Of a stretch of DNA of 21,321 bases, positions 7,779 to 15,529 are shown piece by piece. A program made the translations under genes and the position numbers. The stretch lies in assembly GCA_049511115.1 (NCBI GenBank), contig JBEKYH010000018.1, positions 1-21,321 of the forward strand, written 5' to 3'. Below the pieces are notes generated by a model that searched no databases, was not told where the DNA came from, and saw nothing but the letters and a program-made list of their open reading frames with translations. The first letter of the stretch is position 1, and each line of letters begins with the position of its first letter. The DNA comes from JBEKYH01 sp049511115. GTDB taxonomy: Bacteria > Planctomycetota > Phycisphaerae > Tepidisphaerales > Tepidisphaeraceae.

Positions 7779-8123
7779 TCACGGTCCGATCGCAACCGAC
7801 CCCGTCTCGCCGGTGCGGATGCGGTAGCATTCTTCCAGCGGCAAAACGAAAATCTTTCCGTCGCCGATGTTGCCGGTGTGGCCGGCTTTCATAATGGCCT
7901 CCACAGCGGGTTTAACGAAATTATCATTCACGGCGATTTCCATCTTCACCTTCGACAACAGCCGGATGAATCCCTCGTTACCGCGATACTGCTCCTTGAA
8001 CCCGCGCTGGCGGCCGCAGCCGCGAACATCCGAACAGGTCATCAGGAACACTTCCACTTTATTCAGGGCGGCCTGGACGTCTTCAAGCTTGTCCGGCCTG
8101 ATGACGGCAATAATCAGTTTCAT
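7779..8123 (-). CDS. PII-family nitrogen regulatory protein (GlnB/GlnK type) with atypical T-loop
   Basis: PII proteins are trimeric sensors of ATP/ADP and 2-oxoglutarate that bind and control Amt channels and other targets. The 114-residue length is normal. Family motifs are visible: KLIIAVIRPDKLEDVQAAL at the start, GRQRG at 37-41 containing Gln39, KVKMEI with Lys58, TGNIGDGKIFV at 83-93 and RIRTGE at 101-106. Set against E. coli GlnB, the T-loop reads YRGNEGF, so the uridylylated Tyr51 is replaced by Gly and the cyanobacterial phosphoserine position 49 is Asn. Two cysteines (30 and 36) flank the loop base. The GGAG site at 8133-8136 lies nine bases before the ATG. The gene follows amt on the same strand by 98 bp, so it probably controls that channel. 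Confidence 0.93.
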   Translation of the reverse strand: MKLIIAVIRPDKLEDVQAALNKVEVFLMTCSDVRGCGRQRGFKEQYRGNEGFIRLLSKVKMEIAVNDNFVKPAVEAIMKAGHTGNIGDGKIFVLPLEECYRIRTGETGSVAIGP

Positions 8124-8156
8124 GACAGTTAGCTCCGAAGAGGATTTTCTATGGAA

Positions 8157-8193
8157 ACCCGCGGGGCGGATGAACGACCTCCGCCCCGCGGGT
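8157..8193 (-). terminator. Perfect 14-bp GC-rich hairpin between amt and the PII gene
   Basis: The arm ACCCGCGGGGCGGA at 8157-8170 pairs perfectly with TCCGCCCCGCGGGT at 8180-8193 across a nine-base loop. Read in the direction of the minus-strand genes, the stem is followed by TTTCC, only a short T-run. It lies after the amt stop and before the PII start. It could be an intrinsic terminator, a partial terminator, or an mRNA-stabilising or processing hairpin that sets a different amt to PII expression ratio. Confidence 0.6.
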
Positions 8194-8221
8194 CAGATAC
8201 CGACAAACGACTGGACGAAGG

Positions 8222-10018
8222 TCACTTCTTATGACCGGCCAGCGCCGCGTAGCTGTACTCAGGCGCTTCATGGTCGCCCGTTTCAGGCATCACGCCGACC
8301 GTGTCACGGGTCATTCCCTGCGGGGCAACCAGGGCGGAAATCACATACTCCGGATACGCCGACATGCCATGCTCGTGAAGGTCGAGACCTTCCAGTTCGC
8401 CTTCCTTGGTGATGCGCAGCCGGCTGAACGCGGTGAGGACGCCCATGACCAGCATCGCGCTGACGAAGACCGAGCCGTCGATGCAGAATGCGCCGATGCA
8501 TTGCGCCTCGAAGACTTTCCAGCCGCCGCCGTAGAACAAGCCGGTCAACGCCGGATTCGCCGTGGGATCAATCACGGGGATGCCGTTCGGCGAGCTGCCG
8601 GCGGCGGAGTATTGTCCGCAGGCGAACAAACCGAGCGACAACGTGCCCCACACGCCGCAAAGGGCGTGAACCGGCCAGGCGCCAATCGGGTCGTCAATGC
8701 GGCAGTATTCAAGAAGATCGACGCCGAGAATCACCACCACGCCGGCGATAGCGCCCAATATGCACGCGCCCGTGGGGCTGACCCAGTAGCAGGGGCAGGT
8801 GATGGCGACCAGGCCGGCCAGGAAGCCGTTGGTAATGGCTGCGCAGTCCCACTTCTTGGTGCGGAAGTAGATGAAGAATTCCGCCGCCAGACCCGCCGTG
8901 CACGCGGCCAGTGTCGTATTGGCGGAGATGCGGCCGATGCCGCCGAAGTCCATCGCCGAGAGGGACGAGCCGGGATTGAAGCCATACCAGCCGAACCAGA
9001 GGAGGAATCCGCCGATAACGCCCATCACCAGATCGTGAGGCAGCATCGGAGCGCCTCCGTCGCGCTTGAACTTGCGGCCGATTCGAGGCCCAAGCCATAT
9101 CCCGCCGGCGAGTGCGATCCACCCGCCGATGGAGTGCACGACCGTCGATCCGGCAAAGTCGTGGAAGTTCATCCCGAAGTTCTGGAGGAAATGCGTGTAA
9201 GCATTGGGCGAGGCGTTCTGGCCGCCCATCGTGGCCATGCAGCCATCGGGGCCCCAGGCCCAGTGGCCGAAGATCGGGTAAATGAAACCGGAGACGAAAA
9301 CCGAGTAAATGATGTCGCCGATGAAATCCGTGCGGCCGATCATCGTGCCCGAGCAAATGGTCGAGGCGCAGTCGGCGAAGGCAAACTGGAACACCCAGTG
9401 AGCCAGAACGGGAACTCCCGTGGCGCCGTAAAGCGTTGTCGCCGTGATGTTCTGGAGGAAGAACCAGCTATGCACCGGTCCCCCCGCCACGTCGTTGGGG
9501 TCATGCCAGCCGATGAGGCCGTTACCCTGGCCGAACATGAACGCATATCCCCAGGTATAATAGAGGAAGCCGCACAGGCAGGTGTCGAAGATACATTCGA
9601 CCAGCACGTTCACGGTTTCGCGCGAACGGCAAAAGCCCGCTTCCAGCATGGTGAAGCCGGCCTGCATGCAAAACACCAGGAAGGCCGCCACCAGCGTCCA
9701 GGCGGTATTAATGGGGTTGATGGTGGGGTTCTTGGTGATGTCCGACAGATCGGCGGGCATGACCGGCGGAATCGCCGCCGCCGCGGGCTGGGTCGCCGGC
9801 AGCGTGGTCGCCTGGCCGTAGGCGTGGACGCCGGTAAAGGCGTCAATGATGGACGGCAGGCACAAAATGACGAACAACATGATGCCGACGGCAATGGCCT
9901 TGCCGATACACACCAGCATGGCGTGGCGACGCCATTCCTTTTCCCGCATGCGCAGACGCAATCGCGTCAGCTTCTCCGGGAAAGTTAACCGTTCTGAATC
10001 TCTCGCTCTGGAACGCAT
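8222..10018 (-). CDS. amt: Ammonium transporter (Amt/MEP/Rh family) with N-terminal extension
   Basis: This protein conducts ammonium/ammonia across the inner membrane. The 598 residues contain a complete Amt channel from about residue 104. It has AWTLVAAFLVFCMQAGFTML at 106-125, the WAWGPDG segment at 253-259 and the DFAGSTVVHSIGG motif at 287-299 with the conserved Asp287. The twin pore histidines are His295 and His451 (PIGAWPVHALCGVWGT), and GLDLHEHGMSAYPE lies near the C-terminus. Compared with E. coli AmtB (about 430 residues) there is an extra N-terminal region: a basic stretch, a hydrophobic segment (residues 34-60) and an Ala/Pro-rich linker (68-90). About 40 residues also follow the usual end. 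A strong AAAGGAG site (10026-10032) lies seven bases before the ATG, which favours this long start. A sigma-54-type promoter match lies upstream, and the PII gene follows. Confidence 0.95.
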   Translation of the reverse strand: MRSRARDSERLTFPEKLTRLRLRMREKEWRRHAMLVCIGKAIAVGIMLFVILCLPSIIDAFTGVHAYGQATTLPATQPAAAAIPPVMPADLSDITKNPTINPINTAWTLVAAFLVFCMQAGFTMLEAGFCRSRETVNVLVECIFDTCLCGFLYYTWGYAFMFGQGNGLIGWHDPNDVAGGPVHSWFFLQNITATTLYGATGVPVLAHWVFQFAFADCASTICSGTMIGRTDFIGDIIYSVFVSGFIYPIFGHWAWGPDGCMATMGGQNASPNAYTHFLQNFGMNFHDFAGSTVVHSIGGWIALAGGIWLGPRIGRKFKRDGGAPMLPHDLVMGVIGGFLLWFGWYGFNPGSSLSAMDFGGIGRISANTTLAACTAGLAAEFFIYFRTKKWDCAAITNGFLAGLVAITCPCYWVSPTGACILGAIAGVVVILGVDLLEYCRIDDPIGAWPVHALCGVWGTLSLGLFACGQYSAAGSSPNGIPVIDPTANPALTGLFYGGGWKVFEAQCIGAFCIDGSVFVSAMLVMGVLTAFSRLRITKEGELEGLDLHEHGMSAYPEYVISALVAPQGMTRDTVGVMPETGDHEAPEYSYAALAGHKK

Positions 10019-10167
10019 AGCAGTGCTCCTTTGTAGACGGGTGACGCGGAAACTCCCTGCGACAGTGAATGACGGGCCGAACGTCCGGCCGACGGCGCTA
10101 CGAAAAGCGCAGTTACACTAATCCCATTCAAGGCTGCATTGATCACGCCGCGACGCGATGGACTCTT

Positions 10168-10183
10168 GGCAAAGCCGATGCCA
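10168..10183 (-). promoter_or_regulatory. Candidate sigma-54 promoter for amt
   Basis: On the minus strand the sequence TGGCATCGGCTTTGCC matches the sigma-54 pattern TGGCAC-N5-TTGC with the required 12-base GG-to-GC phasing; the main deviation is T for C in the -24 element. It would start transcription near 10157, giving a leader of about 140 bases before the amt ATG. Nitrogen-controlled amt and PII genes are commonly sigma-54 dependent, which supports the call. Confidence 0.55.
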
Positions 10184-10446
10184 TGAGCCGCCGGACAGGC
10201 CTACAATTGAGGCGTGTGCGCAGTGCAAACGATCGGCCTGCGCCGCCAATCCACAGCGGCGCACTCAACGCGGCTTTCTTGCGCGGCGCAAGAGATGTCC
10301 GTGCGACCGGTCGAGGCGATTCTGTTTAGCCTCCTCAAGCGGCGCGGAAATCGAGTGAAGCGCACTTGGCGAACCCCGATAGGGAATTCCAATAACCCGA
10401 TCCCCGGTTGCGAACGCCTGCGAATTAATCGGTGTTGCCTGGAAAA

Positions 10447-10475
10447 AGAGCGCGCGAAAACAAAACGCGCGCTTT
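10447..10475 (-). terminator. GC-rich hairpin, terminator-like on the minus strand
   Basis: AGCGCGCG at 10449-10456 pairs with CGCGCGCT at 10466-10473 across the loop AAAACAAAA, extended by a G-U and an A-T pair. Read on the minus strand the stem is followed by CTTTTTCC, a weak T-tract; on the plus strand it is followed by TTTAAG. It may block antisense transcription or separate the divergent promoters. Confidence 0.4.
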
Positions 10476-10524
10476 AAGCAAATGTCGGCAGAGCAACGAG
10501 TAACGATTTGTCGCATGGCGGGTG

Positions 10525-10542
10525 TTGCACGAATCAGTGCAA
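10525..10542. promoter_or_regulatory. Inverted-repeat operator candidate TTGCAC-N6-GTGCAA
   Basis: A perfect 6-bp dyad with a six-base spacer lies 165 bases before the response regulator start and about 340 bases upstream of the sigma-54-like promoter. It resembles the NtrC site TGCAC-N7-GTGCA except that the spacer is one base shorter. It could be an enhancer site for amt or an autoregulatory site for the regulator. Confidence 0.4.
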
Positions 10543-10706
10543 AACGGTAGCAGATTGAAGGGTGATGCCCAACTGTCGCGCAGCGCCTGGCGCGAGAGTG
10601 CTGTCATTGTGCGCTGCGGGCCGTCTTAGGCTGTCGGTATCTGCTTTGCAGAGGCTAAACTACGTTGTCGAAGTGGATTGCCCCCCTCGCTTGAGCGCGG
10701 AGTGTT

Positions 10707-12095
10707 ATGTCATCAAGCCCGTCGGAATTTCGAGCCTTGCGGATTCTCGTCGTTGACGACGAGGAACATATTCGTTTCGCCCTCACCATGTGCCTGGAAA
10801 CCGACGGGCATCGGGTCGTCTCCGTCGGGACCGTCGAGGCGGCGCTCGCCGAAACCGCGCGGCAGGCGTTTGACCTCATCTTCCTCGACGTGCGACTGGG
10901 CACCCAGAACGGGCTGGATTTCATCAAACCCCTGCAGGAGGAAAACCCCTGGGCGCGCATTGTGGTCATTACCGCCTATGCGTCAGTCGAAACCGCCGTG
11001 CAAGCCATGAAACTGGGGGCATCCGATTATCTGGCCAAACCGTTTGAGCCGGCGCAGCTTCTCCTCCTGACCCAGCGCGTCGCCGAGCGGCGGCAACTGG
11101 AGCAAAAGGTCGAGGCGTTGCAGAAGGCCCTGGGGGCTATGGACCCCGAGGCGGATTTCCCGACGTCCAGTCCAATCTTGCGAGAGTCGATTGAATTCGC
11201 CCGGCGCGTGGCCACCGCCAGCGCGCCGGTCCTCATTCACGGCGAGCGCGGCACCGGCAAGGGCCGCCTCGCCCGTGCGATCCATGAATGGAGCTGGCGC
11301 TCACAAGGACCGCTGGCGAGCGTCTCCTTTGAAGGGCGGTCGGCCGACGACGTTGAGACCGAACTATTTGGCGCGGCGACAGGCGCAAAAACCGGGGCCG
11401 TGGCGTTATGTCACGGCGGCACTTTGATCCTCGACGAAATCGGCAACATGCCCCTGCGTCTTCAGCCGCGCCTGCTGACGCTCCTGCGCGAGCGCGAATT
11501 TGAGCGCCAGGATCAGTTCGTGCGCCGGCCCATCGACGTTCGCGTGGTGGCCACCAGCAGCTCCGATCTTCAGCGCGCCGTCGCGGCGGGGCAGTTTCGC
11601 GAAGACCTGCTGGTAACGCTCAGCATGACGCAGATTGACATTCCCGCCCTGCGCCAGCGGCCCGAAGACGTGCCCATGCTCGCCGAGCGATACCTGGCGT
11701 ATCTGAGCCGCGAGCATCATCGCACGATTCTCGGCTTTTCGCGCGATGCGGCGTTTGTGCTGAAGTCGCACGCCTGGCCGGGGAATACGCGCGAGTTGCG
11801 CAATGTCGTCGAACGCGCGGTGCTGATGTGCAATTCCGAGGTCATTGGCCTGGATCATCTGCCCGCCGATCTCATGAGCGCCGCCGGCAACGGCAAGCCG
11901 ACCCCGGGACCGGCGTATCAGGTGGGCGACCTGGTCCCCCTGGAGATCATCGAGCAGACGCACATCCGCCACGTTCTGGCATCCGCCAAAACCCTGCGCC
12001 GCGCCGCCGCCATTCTGGGCGTCAACGCCAGCGCGCTGTGCCGCAAGCTGAAGCGCCTGGAAGCTGGAGCGAAAAATGATGACCAGCTTGCGTAA
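10707..12095 (+). CDS. NtrC-architecture response regulator (REC-AAA+-Fis) with altered GAFTGA loop
   Basis: The 462 residues contain three domains. The receiver (11-125) has acidic pocket Asp17/Asp18, phosphoacceptor Asp61, Thr89 and Lys111. The AAA+ domain (about 153-390) has Walker A GERGTGKG (179-186), Walker B GTLILDE (238-244), the arginine-finger segment FREDL (297-301) and sensor II WPGNTRELRNVVER (357-370). A Fis-type helix-turn-helix (about 415-452) ends in AAAILGVNASALCRKLKRLE. The ELFG to GGTL segment is about seven residues shorter than usual, and the sigma-54-contacting GAFTGA is replaced by GAKTGA (226-231). ATP binding looks intact, but activation of sigma-54 polymerase is doubtful. 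The stop overlaps the next gene, a histidine kinase, by 20 bases, so that kinase is its likely partner. The arrangement recalls AlgB/KinB of Pseudomonas, a comparison made from memory only. Confidence 0.9.
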   Translation: MSSSPSEFRALRILVVDDEEHIRFALTMCLETDGHRVVSVGTVEAALAETARQAFDLIFLDVRLGTQNGLDFIKPLQEENPWARIVVITAYASVETAVQAMKLGASDYLAKPFEPAQLLLLTQRVAERRQLEQKVEALQKALGAMDPEADFPTSSPILRESIEFARRVATASAPVLIHGERGTGKGRLARAIHEWSWRSQGPLASVSFEGRSADDVETELFGAATGAKTGAVALCHGGTLILDEIGNMPLRLQPRLLTLLREREFERQDQFVRRPIDVRVVATSSSDLQRAVAAGQFREDLLVTLSMTQIDIPALRQRPEDVPMLAERYLAYLSREHHRTILGFSRDAAFVLKSHAWPGNTRELRNVVERAVLMCNSEVIGLDHLPADLMSAAGNGKPTPGPAYQVGDLVPLEIIEQTHIRHVLASAKTLRRAAAILGVNASALCRKLKRLEAGAKNDDQLA

Positions 12096-13884
12096 CCGGC
12101 TCTGGCTCGGATTCGGCAGCCTGCTGCTGATTCTGCTGGTGGTCAGTTCGCTTACGATCATCGTCTTCACGCGCTACAGCCACGCCCTGGAGGATGTTTT
12201 CCGCGAGAATTACAACAGCGCCCGCTACAGCGATACCATGAAGGAGTCGCTCGACCAGCTCAACAAGCGCGCCGAGCGGCTGATCTGGGAAGAACCCACC
12301 GCGCGGAAGACGGACTTCGCCAATGCGGAATACCAATTCGACACCGCCCTCAACTCTCAGTTAAACAATTGCACCCTTCCCGGCGAGCGCGAGGCGACCG
12401 ATCATCTGGCCGACCTGTGGCAGCAGTATCGCGCCCACTACCAGACCTTCAACGCCGCCGCCCAGGATCGGTCGCAACTGTATCAGCAGGACCTTCTCCC
12501 GCGCTATGAGGAATTAAAGCAAGTCGCCCAGCACATCGCCGACATGAACATGTCCAACATGGTCTCCGTCGACGGCCAGGCCAAGCGAACGCTTCTTTCC
12601 GTCCGGAACGCCCTGCTCATTCTCGTATTGGCCGGCACGGCGCTGGCCGCCCTGGTCGTCTGGACCGCCAGCCACACCATCCTTCGCCCCCTCGAAGACC
12701 TCACCCAATCGGCCCGGCAGATCGAGGCGGGAAATCTGGAATTGAATTTGCCGGTGCGAGCCCAGGATGAAGTCGGCAAGCTGGCCCATGCGTTTAATTC
12801 GATGGCGTCGCGCCTGCGGGAATTCAAGCGCATCGATCACGACCGCCTCACCCGCAGCCGCCAGACAACGCAACTGGCCATCGACAGCCTCCCCGACGCG
12901 GTCTTTGTCATGGGCCCCGACGACACCATCGAAATCTCCAACGACGCCGCCCGAACTTACTTCGGCATCGAACCCGGCCGCGCCGTCTCGAGCCTCGGCC
13001 TGCATTGGCTTTCGCCGTTGTATGAGCAGGTGAAATCCAGCCAGCTTCCCGTCGAACCGCGCGGTTACGCGTCCGCTATTCAGCTCTTCGTGCAGGGCGA
13101 GGAGCGGTTCTTGCTGCCCAAGGCGGTGCCCATGTTCAGCCCCGACGACCACCGGCCGCTGGGCGTGACCGCGATTCTCGTGGACGTGACGCAACTGCGC
13201 CGCGTGGACGAAGCCAAGAGCAGCCTGGTCTCGACAGTATCGCATGAATTGCGCACGCCGCTCACCTCGCAACGATTGCTCCTTGGGCTGCTCGTTACTA
13301 CGGTCGGTCCGCTGCTCAACGGCAATCAAAAACGCATGTTGGAGGTGGCCAAGGCCGACAACGACCGGCTCTATCGCACCATCGACGATCTATTGAGCAT
13401 CAGCCGCATTGAATCGGGACGGGTCCAATTTCAGTTCAAGCCCATGTCGCCGCGCGATATCGTCGCGGCGTCGGTCGATCCGCTGCGGCAACTCTTCGCC
13501 GACAAGAAACTGCGCCTCAACGTCTGCGTGCCGCAGAACCCGCCGAACGTGCGCGCCGATCCGGTGGCGATCCATTCGGCCCTGACCAACCTTCTATCCA
13601 ACGCCCTCAAGTTCACTCCCCCCGGCGGCGAAGTGACGGTCTCGGTTGAGAATGGAAACGACGTGGTAGCCTTTTGCGTCAACGACACCGGGCCGGGCAT
13701 TCCCGCCGAATTCGCGGGCCGAGTCTTCGACAAATTCTTCCGCGTCCCCAGCCCCGAAGGCCCGACCGGCGCCGGCCTGGGCCTGACCATCGCCAAGGAA
13801 GTCATCGAAGCCCACGGCGGCCAGATCGAACTCCGCGGCGGCAGCGGCAGCACATTTCGATTCACCTTGCCGCCGGCGGCGTGA
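12076..13884 (+). CDS. Membrane sensor histidine kinase (two TM segments, HAMP, PAS, HisKA, HATPase)
   Basis: The 602-residue inner-membrane kinase pairs with the preceding regulator. Two transmembrane helices (about 10-32 and 178-198) bracket a mostly helical extracytoplasmic sensor domain of about 145 residues. A HAMP linker (about 199-252, including RPLEDLTQSARQIEAGN) and a PAS-like domain (about 262-372, SLPDAVFVMGPDDTIEISND) follow. The dimerisation helix has the phosphoacceptor His390 in SHELRTPL. The ATPase domain shows the N box (TNLLSNALKFTP, 504-515), G1 DTGPGIP (537-543) and G2 GAGLGLTIAK (565-574). All key residues are present, so it should autophosphorylate. The start overlaps the regulator by 20 bases; ATG codons at 12076 and 12079 are both possible behind a GGAG at 12066-12069. 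The signal sensed cannot be read from the sequence. Confidence 0.93.
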   Translation: MMTSLRNRLWLGFGSLLLILLVVSSLTIIVFTRYSHALEDVFRENYNSARYSDTMKESLDQLNKRAERLIWEEPTARKTDFANAEYQFDTALNSQLNNCTLPGEREATDHLADLWQQYRAHYQTFNAAAQDRSQLYQQDLLPRYEELKQVAQHIADMNMSNMVSVDGQAKRTLLSVRNALLILVLAGTALAALVVWTASHTILRPLEDLTQSARQIEAGNLELNLPVRAQDEVGKLAHAFNSMASRLREFKRIDHDRLTRSRQTTQLAIDSLPDAVFVMGPDDTIEISNDAARTYFGIEPGRAVSSLGLHWLSPLYEQVKSSQLPVEPRGYASAIQLFVQGEERFLLPKAVPMFSPDDHRPLGVTAILVDVTQLRRVDEAKSSLVSTVSHELRTPLTSQRLLLGLLVTTVGPLLNGNQKRMLEVAKADNDRLYRTIDDLLSISRIESGRVQFQFKPMSPRDIVAASVDPLRQLFADKKLRLNVCVPQNPPNVRADPVAIHSALTNLLSNALKFTPPGGEVTVSVENGNDVVAFCVNDTGPGIPAEFAGRVFDKFFRVPSPEGPTGAGLGLTIAKEVIEAHGGQIELRGGSGSTFRFTLPPAA

Positions 13885-14017
13885 ATAACCGAGTTTGTGC
13901 CAACGGTTAAGACGTGCCCCCCTGGCAATACACTATGTCAAAATGGTGACGAACCAAATTCCTGTTATGACGTAAATTAGAGTGAGCAATCAATCTTGCC
14001 CATGTGCGATTATTTGC

Positions 14018-14046
14018 TTGACCGCGGTTGAAGAGAATCCGACAAT
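14018..14046 (+). promoter_or_regulatory. Candidate sigma-70-type promoter for the MoxR-ABC operon
   Basis: TTGACC (14018-14023) and GACAAT (14041-14046) are separated by exactly 17 bases, matching TTGACA-N17-TATAAT at five and four of six positions. The site lies in the AT-richer 238-bp gap after the kinase gene and would give a leader of about 70 bases before the ATG at 14123. No other clear promoter was seen in that gap. Confidence 0.5.
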
Positions 14047-14122
14047 GTGCGCGCGGCAGGGAATCGAACTGCATCACAGGCCATAAAGCTGGTTAGGTCC
14101 TTCGGCGTTCAACGAGGCAACC

Positions 14123-15517
14123 ATGAATGGCTTGCATGCCAAAACACTTCGATCTTTCACCAACCGGCTCAAATGGCTGTTTCTGCTCCGGGCCGCTGTA
14201 AAGGGCGCGACCGTCTGGCTGTTCCTCTGGGGAGTCGTCGCGCTGGCGGTGAAGACTTCCAGCCTCCATCAACCTCAATGGCTTACGTCCGGTCTGCTGG
14301 GCATTATCCCCGCGGGCGCGGCGGCCGGATGGATGGCGCGCAGGGAATTCCCCGCTTTCAGCAAAATCCGCGCGAGCTATGACCGTTTGAATGCCTGTGG
14401 CGGTCTGATCATGTCCGAAGAGGCGGCCGATATGAGCGCGTGGCGGTCGCACCTGCCCGCCGCGGCCGCGCCCACCGTTCGCTGGCGCGGGGCACGTCCA
14501 TTGGCGGCGTTGGCGGCGTCGGCGCTGTTTGCCGCGACCAGCTTGCTGCTGCCGCAGCGATTGACCCACTTCTCTCTCCGCCACCCCCTGGAAATCGGCC
14601 AGGTCGCCGACCAGTTGCAGGCGGAAGTTCAAACCCTGCGCCAGGAAAAGATCATCCCGGACCAGCAGGCCCAGGATGTGGAGAAACAGCTTTCCCAGAT
14701 TGAGCAGGACTCGTCCGGTTATGATCCGGACAAGACGTGGGAAGCGCTCGACCACATCAAGGAATCCGATTCGCAGGCTGCCAAGCAGGCGGCTGAAGAA
14801 GCGCTGGCCAAAACGACCGCCCTCACCGACGCGCAGGCTCTCGCCCAGGGCATGCAGCAGGCGGCCGACGAGGGAATGAATGCGGCGACCGCTTCGCAGG
14901 CCGCGCAAGTGCTGGCCAACACGCTCGCGGCGGCGAAGCTCGAAGACGGCCTGCTCGACGCCAAATTGCCGCCGGACCTTCTCAACAATCTCAACGGTCT
15001 GGACAAGGAGCAGTTGCAAAAGCTGCTGAATTCGCTGCAGTTCAACAAGGATTCCCTGGGGCAGACCGCCGCCGACCTTGAAAATCTCAAGCTCATTGAC
15101 GCGGCGACGCTCGATCAGCTTCGCGAGGCCGGCAAGAATATCGACCCCAAGGCGCTGGCCGATTACCTGGCGCAATGCAACGGTGATCTTGATCCAAATT
15201 CGCTCGCCCAATTCCTGATCCCGGGCAAGGGCGGGCGCGGCGGCGGTGGTCCGCCGGCGCCGATGACCTGGTCGGATGGGGCGTCGGAGAAAGACCTCAA
15301 GTTTCAGGAGCACGTTTTGCCCCCGGCCGCGCAGCTATCCGACGCGAAACTGGTCGGCGTGAGCCGGGCGGCGCCGCAGGTGAGTGACGCCACGGTCGCC
15401 ACCGGGCACGGCGCCCTGGCCGACGCCCCGGGCACGGGCGGCTCGGCGCACGCGCAGGTCGTGTTGCCGGAGCAGCGTCAGGCGGTGCAGACTTTCTTCA
15501 ATCGCGACAAACAATAA
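14123..15517 (+). CDS. Membrane-anchored coiled-coil protein upstream of moxR, function unknown
   Basis: I do not recognise a named family, although the N-terminus resembles membrane proteins encoded beside MoxR ATPases. The 464 residues have three probable transmembrane helices (about 18-43, 53-71 and 126-144). Between the last two lies a short cytoplasmic-type segment with YDRLNACGGLIMSEEAADMS (86-105). After residue 150 the protein is a long, Gln/Ala/Leu/Asp-rich helical region with coiled-coil character (to about 370), then a Gly/Pro-rich hinge (GKGGRGGGGPPAP) and a short C-terminal part. A GAGG site (14114-14117) precedes the ATG by five bases. The moxR gene follows 12 bases after its stop, so the two are translated together. 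It may be a structural or client partner of the MoxR ATPase; this is inference from position. Confidence 0.7.
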   Translation: MNGLHAKTLRSFTNRLKWLFLLRAAVKGATVWLFLWGVVALAVKTSSLHQPQWLTSGLLGIIPAGAAAGWMARREFPAFSKIRASYDRLNACGGLIMSEEAADMSAWRSHLPAAAAPTVRWRGARPLAALAASALFAATSLLLPQRLTHFSLRHPLEIGQVADQLQAEVQTLRQEKIIPDQQAQDVEKQLSQIEQDSSGYDPDKTWEALDHIKESDSQAAKQAAEEALAKTTALTDAQALAQGMQQAADEGMNAATASQAAQVLANTLAAAKLEDGLLDAKLPPDLLNNLNGLDKEQLQKLLNSLQFNKDSLGQTAADLENLKLIDAATLDQLREAGKNIDPKALADYLAQCNGDLDPNSLAQFLIPGKGGRGGGGPPAPMTWSDGASEKDLKFQEHVLPPAAQLSDAKLVGVSRAAPQVSDATVATGHGALADAPGTGGSAHAQVVLPEQRQAVQTFFNRDKQ

Positions 15518-15529
15518 GTTCACGGGGAT

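Larger units (their letters stand above)
10019..10706. other. Divergent intergenic region between amt and the response regulator gene
   Basis: This 688-bp region separates divergently transcribed amt (minus) and the regulator (plus). It contains a sigma-54-like promoter, a TTGCAC/GTGCAA dyad and a GC-rich hairpin, each annotated separately. Several short open frames cross it, but none has a ribosome site plus recognisable protein character. The length is generous for two promoters, so a small RNA is possible, though nothing specific identifies one. Confidence 0.5.

Noticed and set aside
8231..9988. A 585-codon open frame on the plus strand exactly opposite amt
   Set aside because: It mirrors the amt frame, is rich in Arg/Gly/Ala/His with no recognisable motifs or membrane pattern, and amt is unmistakable. 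It is a high-GC antisense shadow.
10516..10529. TGGCGGGTGTTGCA as a plus-strand sigma-54 promoter for the regulator
   Set aside because: The GG-to-GC distance is 10 bases, not the required 12, so the elements are out of phase.
14047..14122. tRNA-like pieces (GGGAATCGAACTGC and AGCTGGTTAG) before the coiled-coil membrane gene
   Set aside because: The T-loop-like piece reads on the minus strand and the D-loop-like piece on the plus strand. The T stem does not pair properly and no acceptor stem or cloverleaf can be built.
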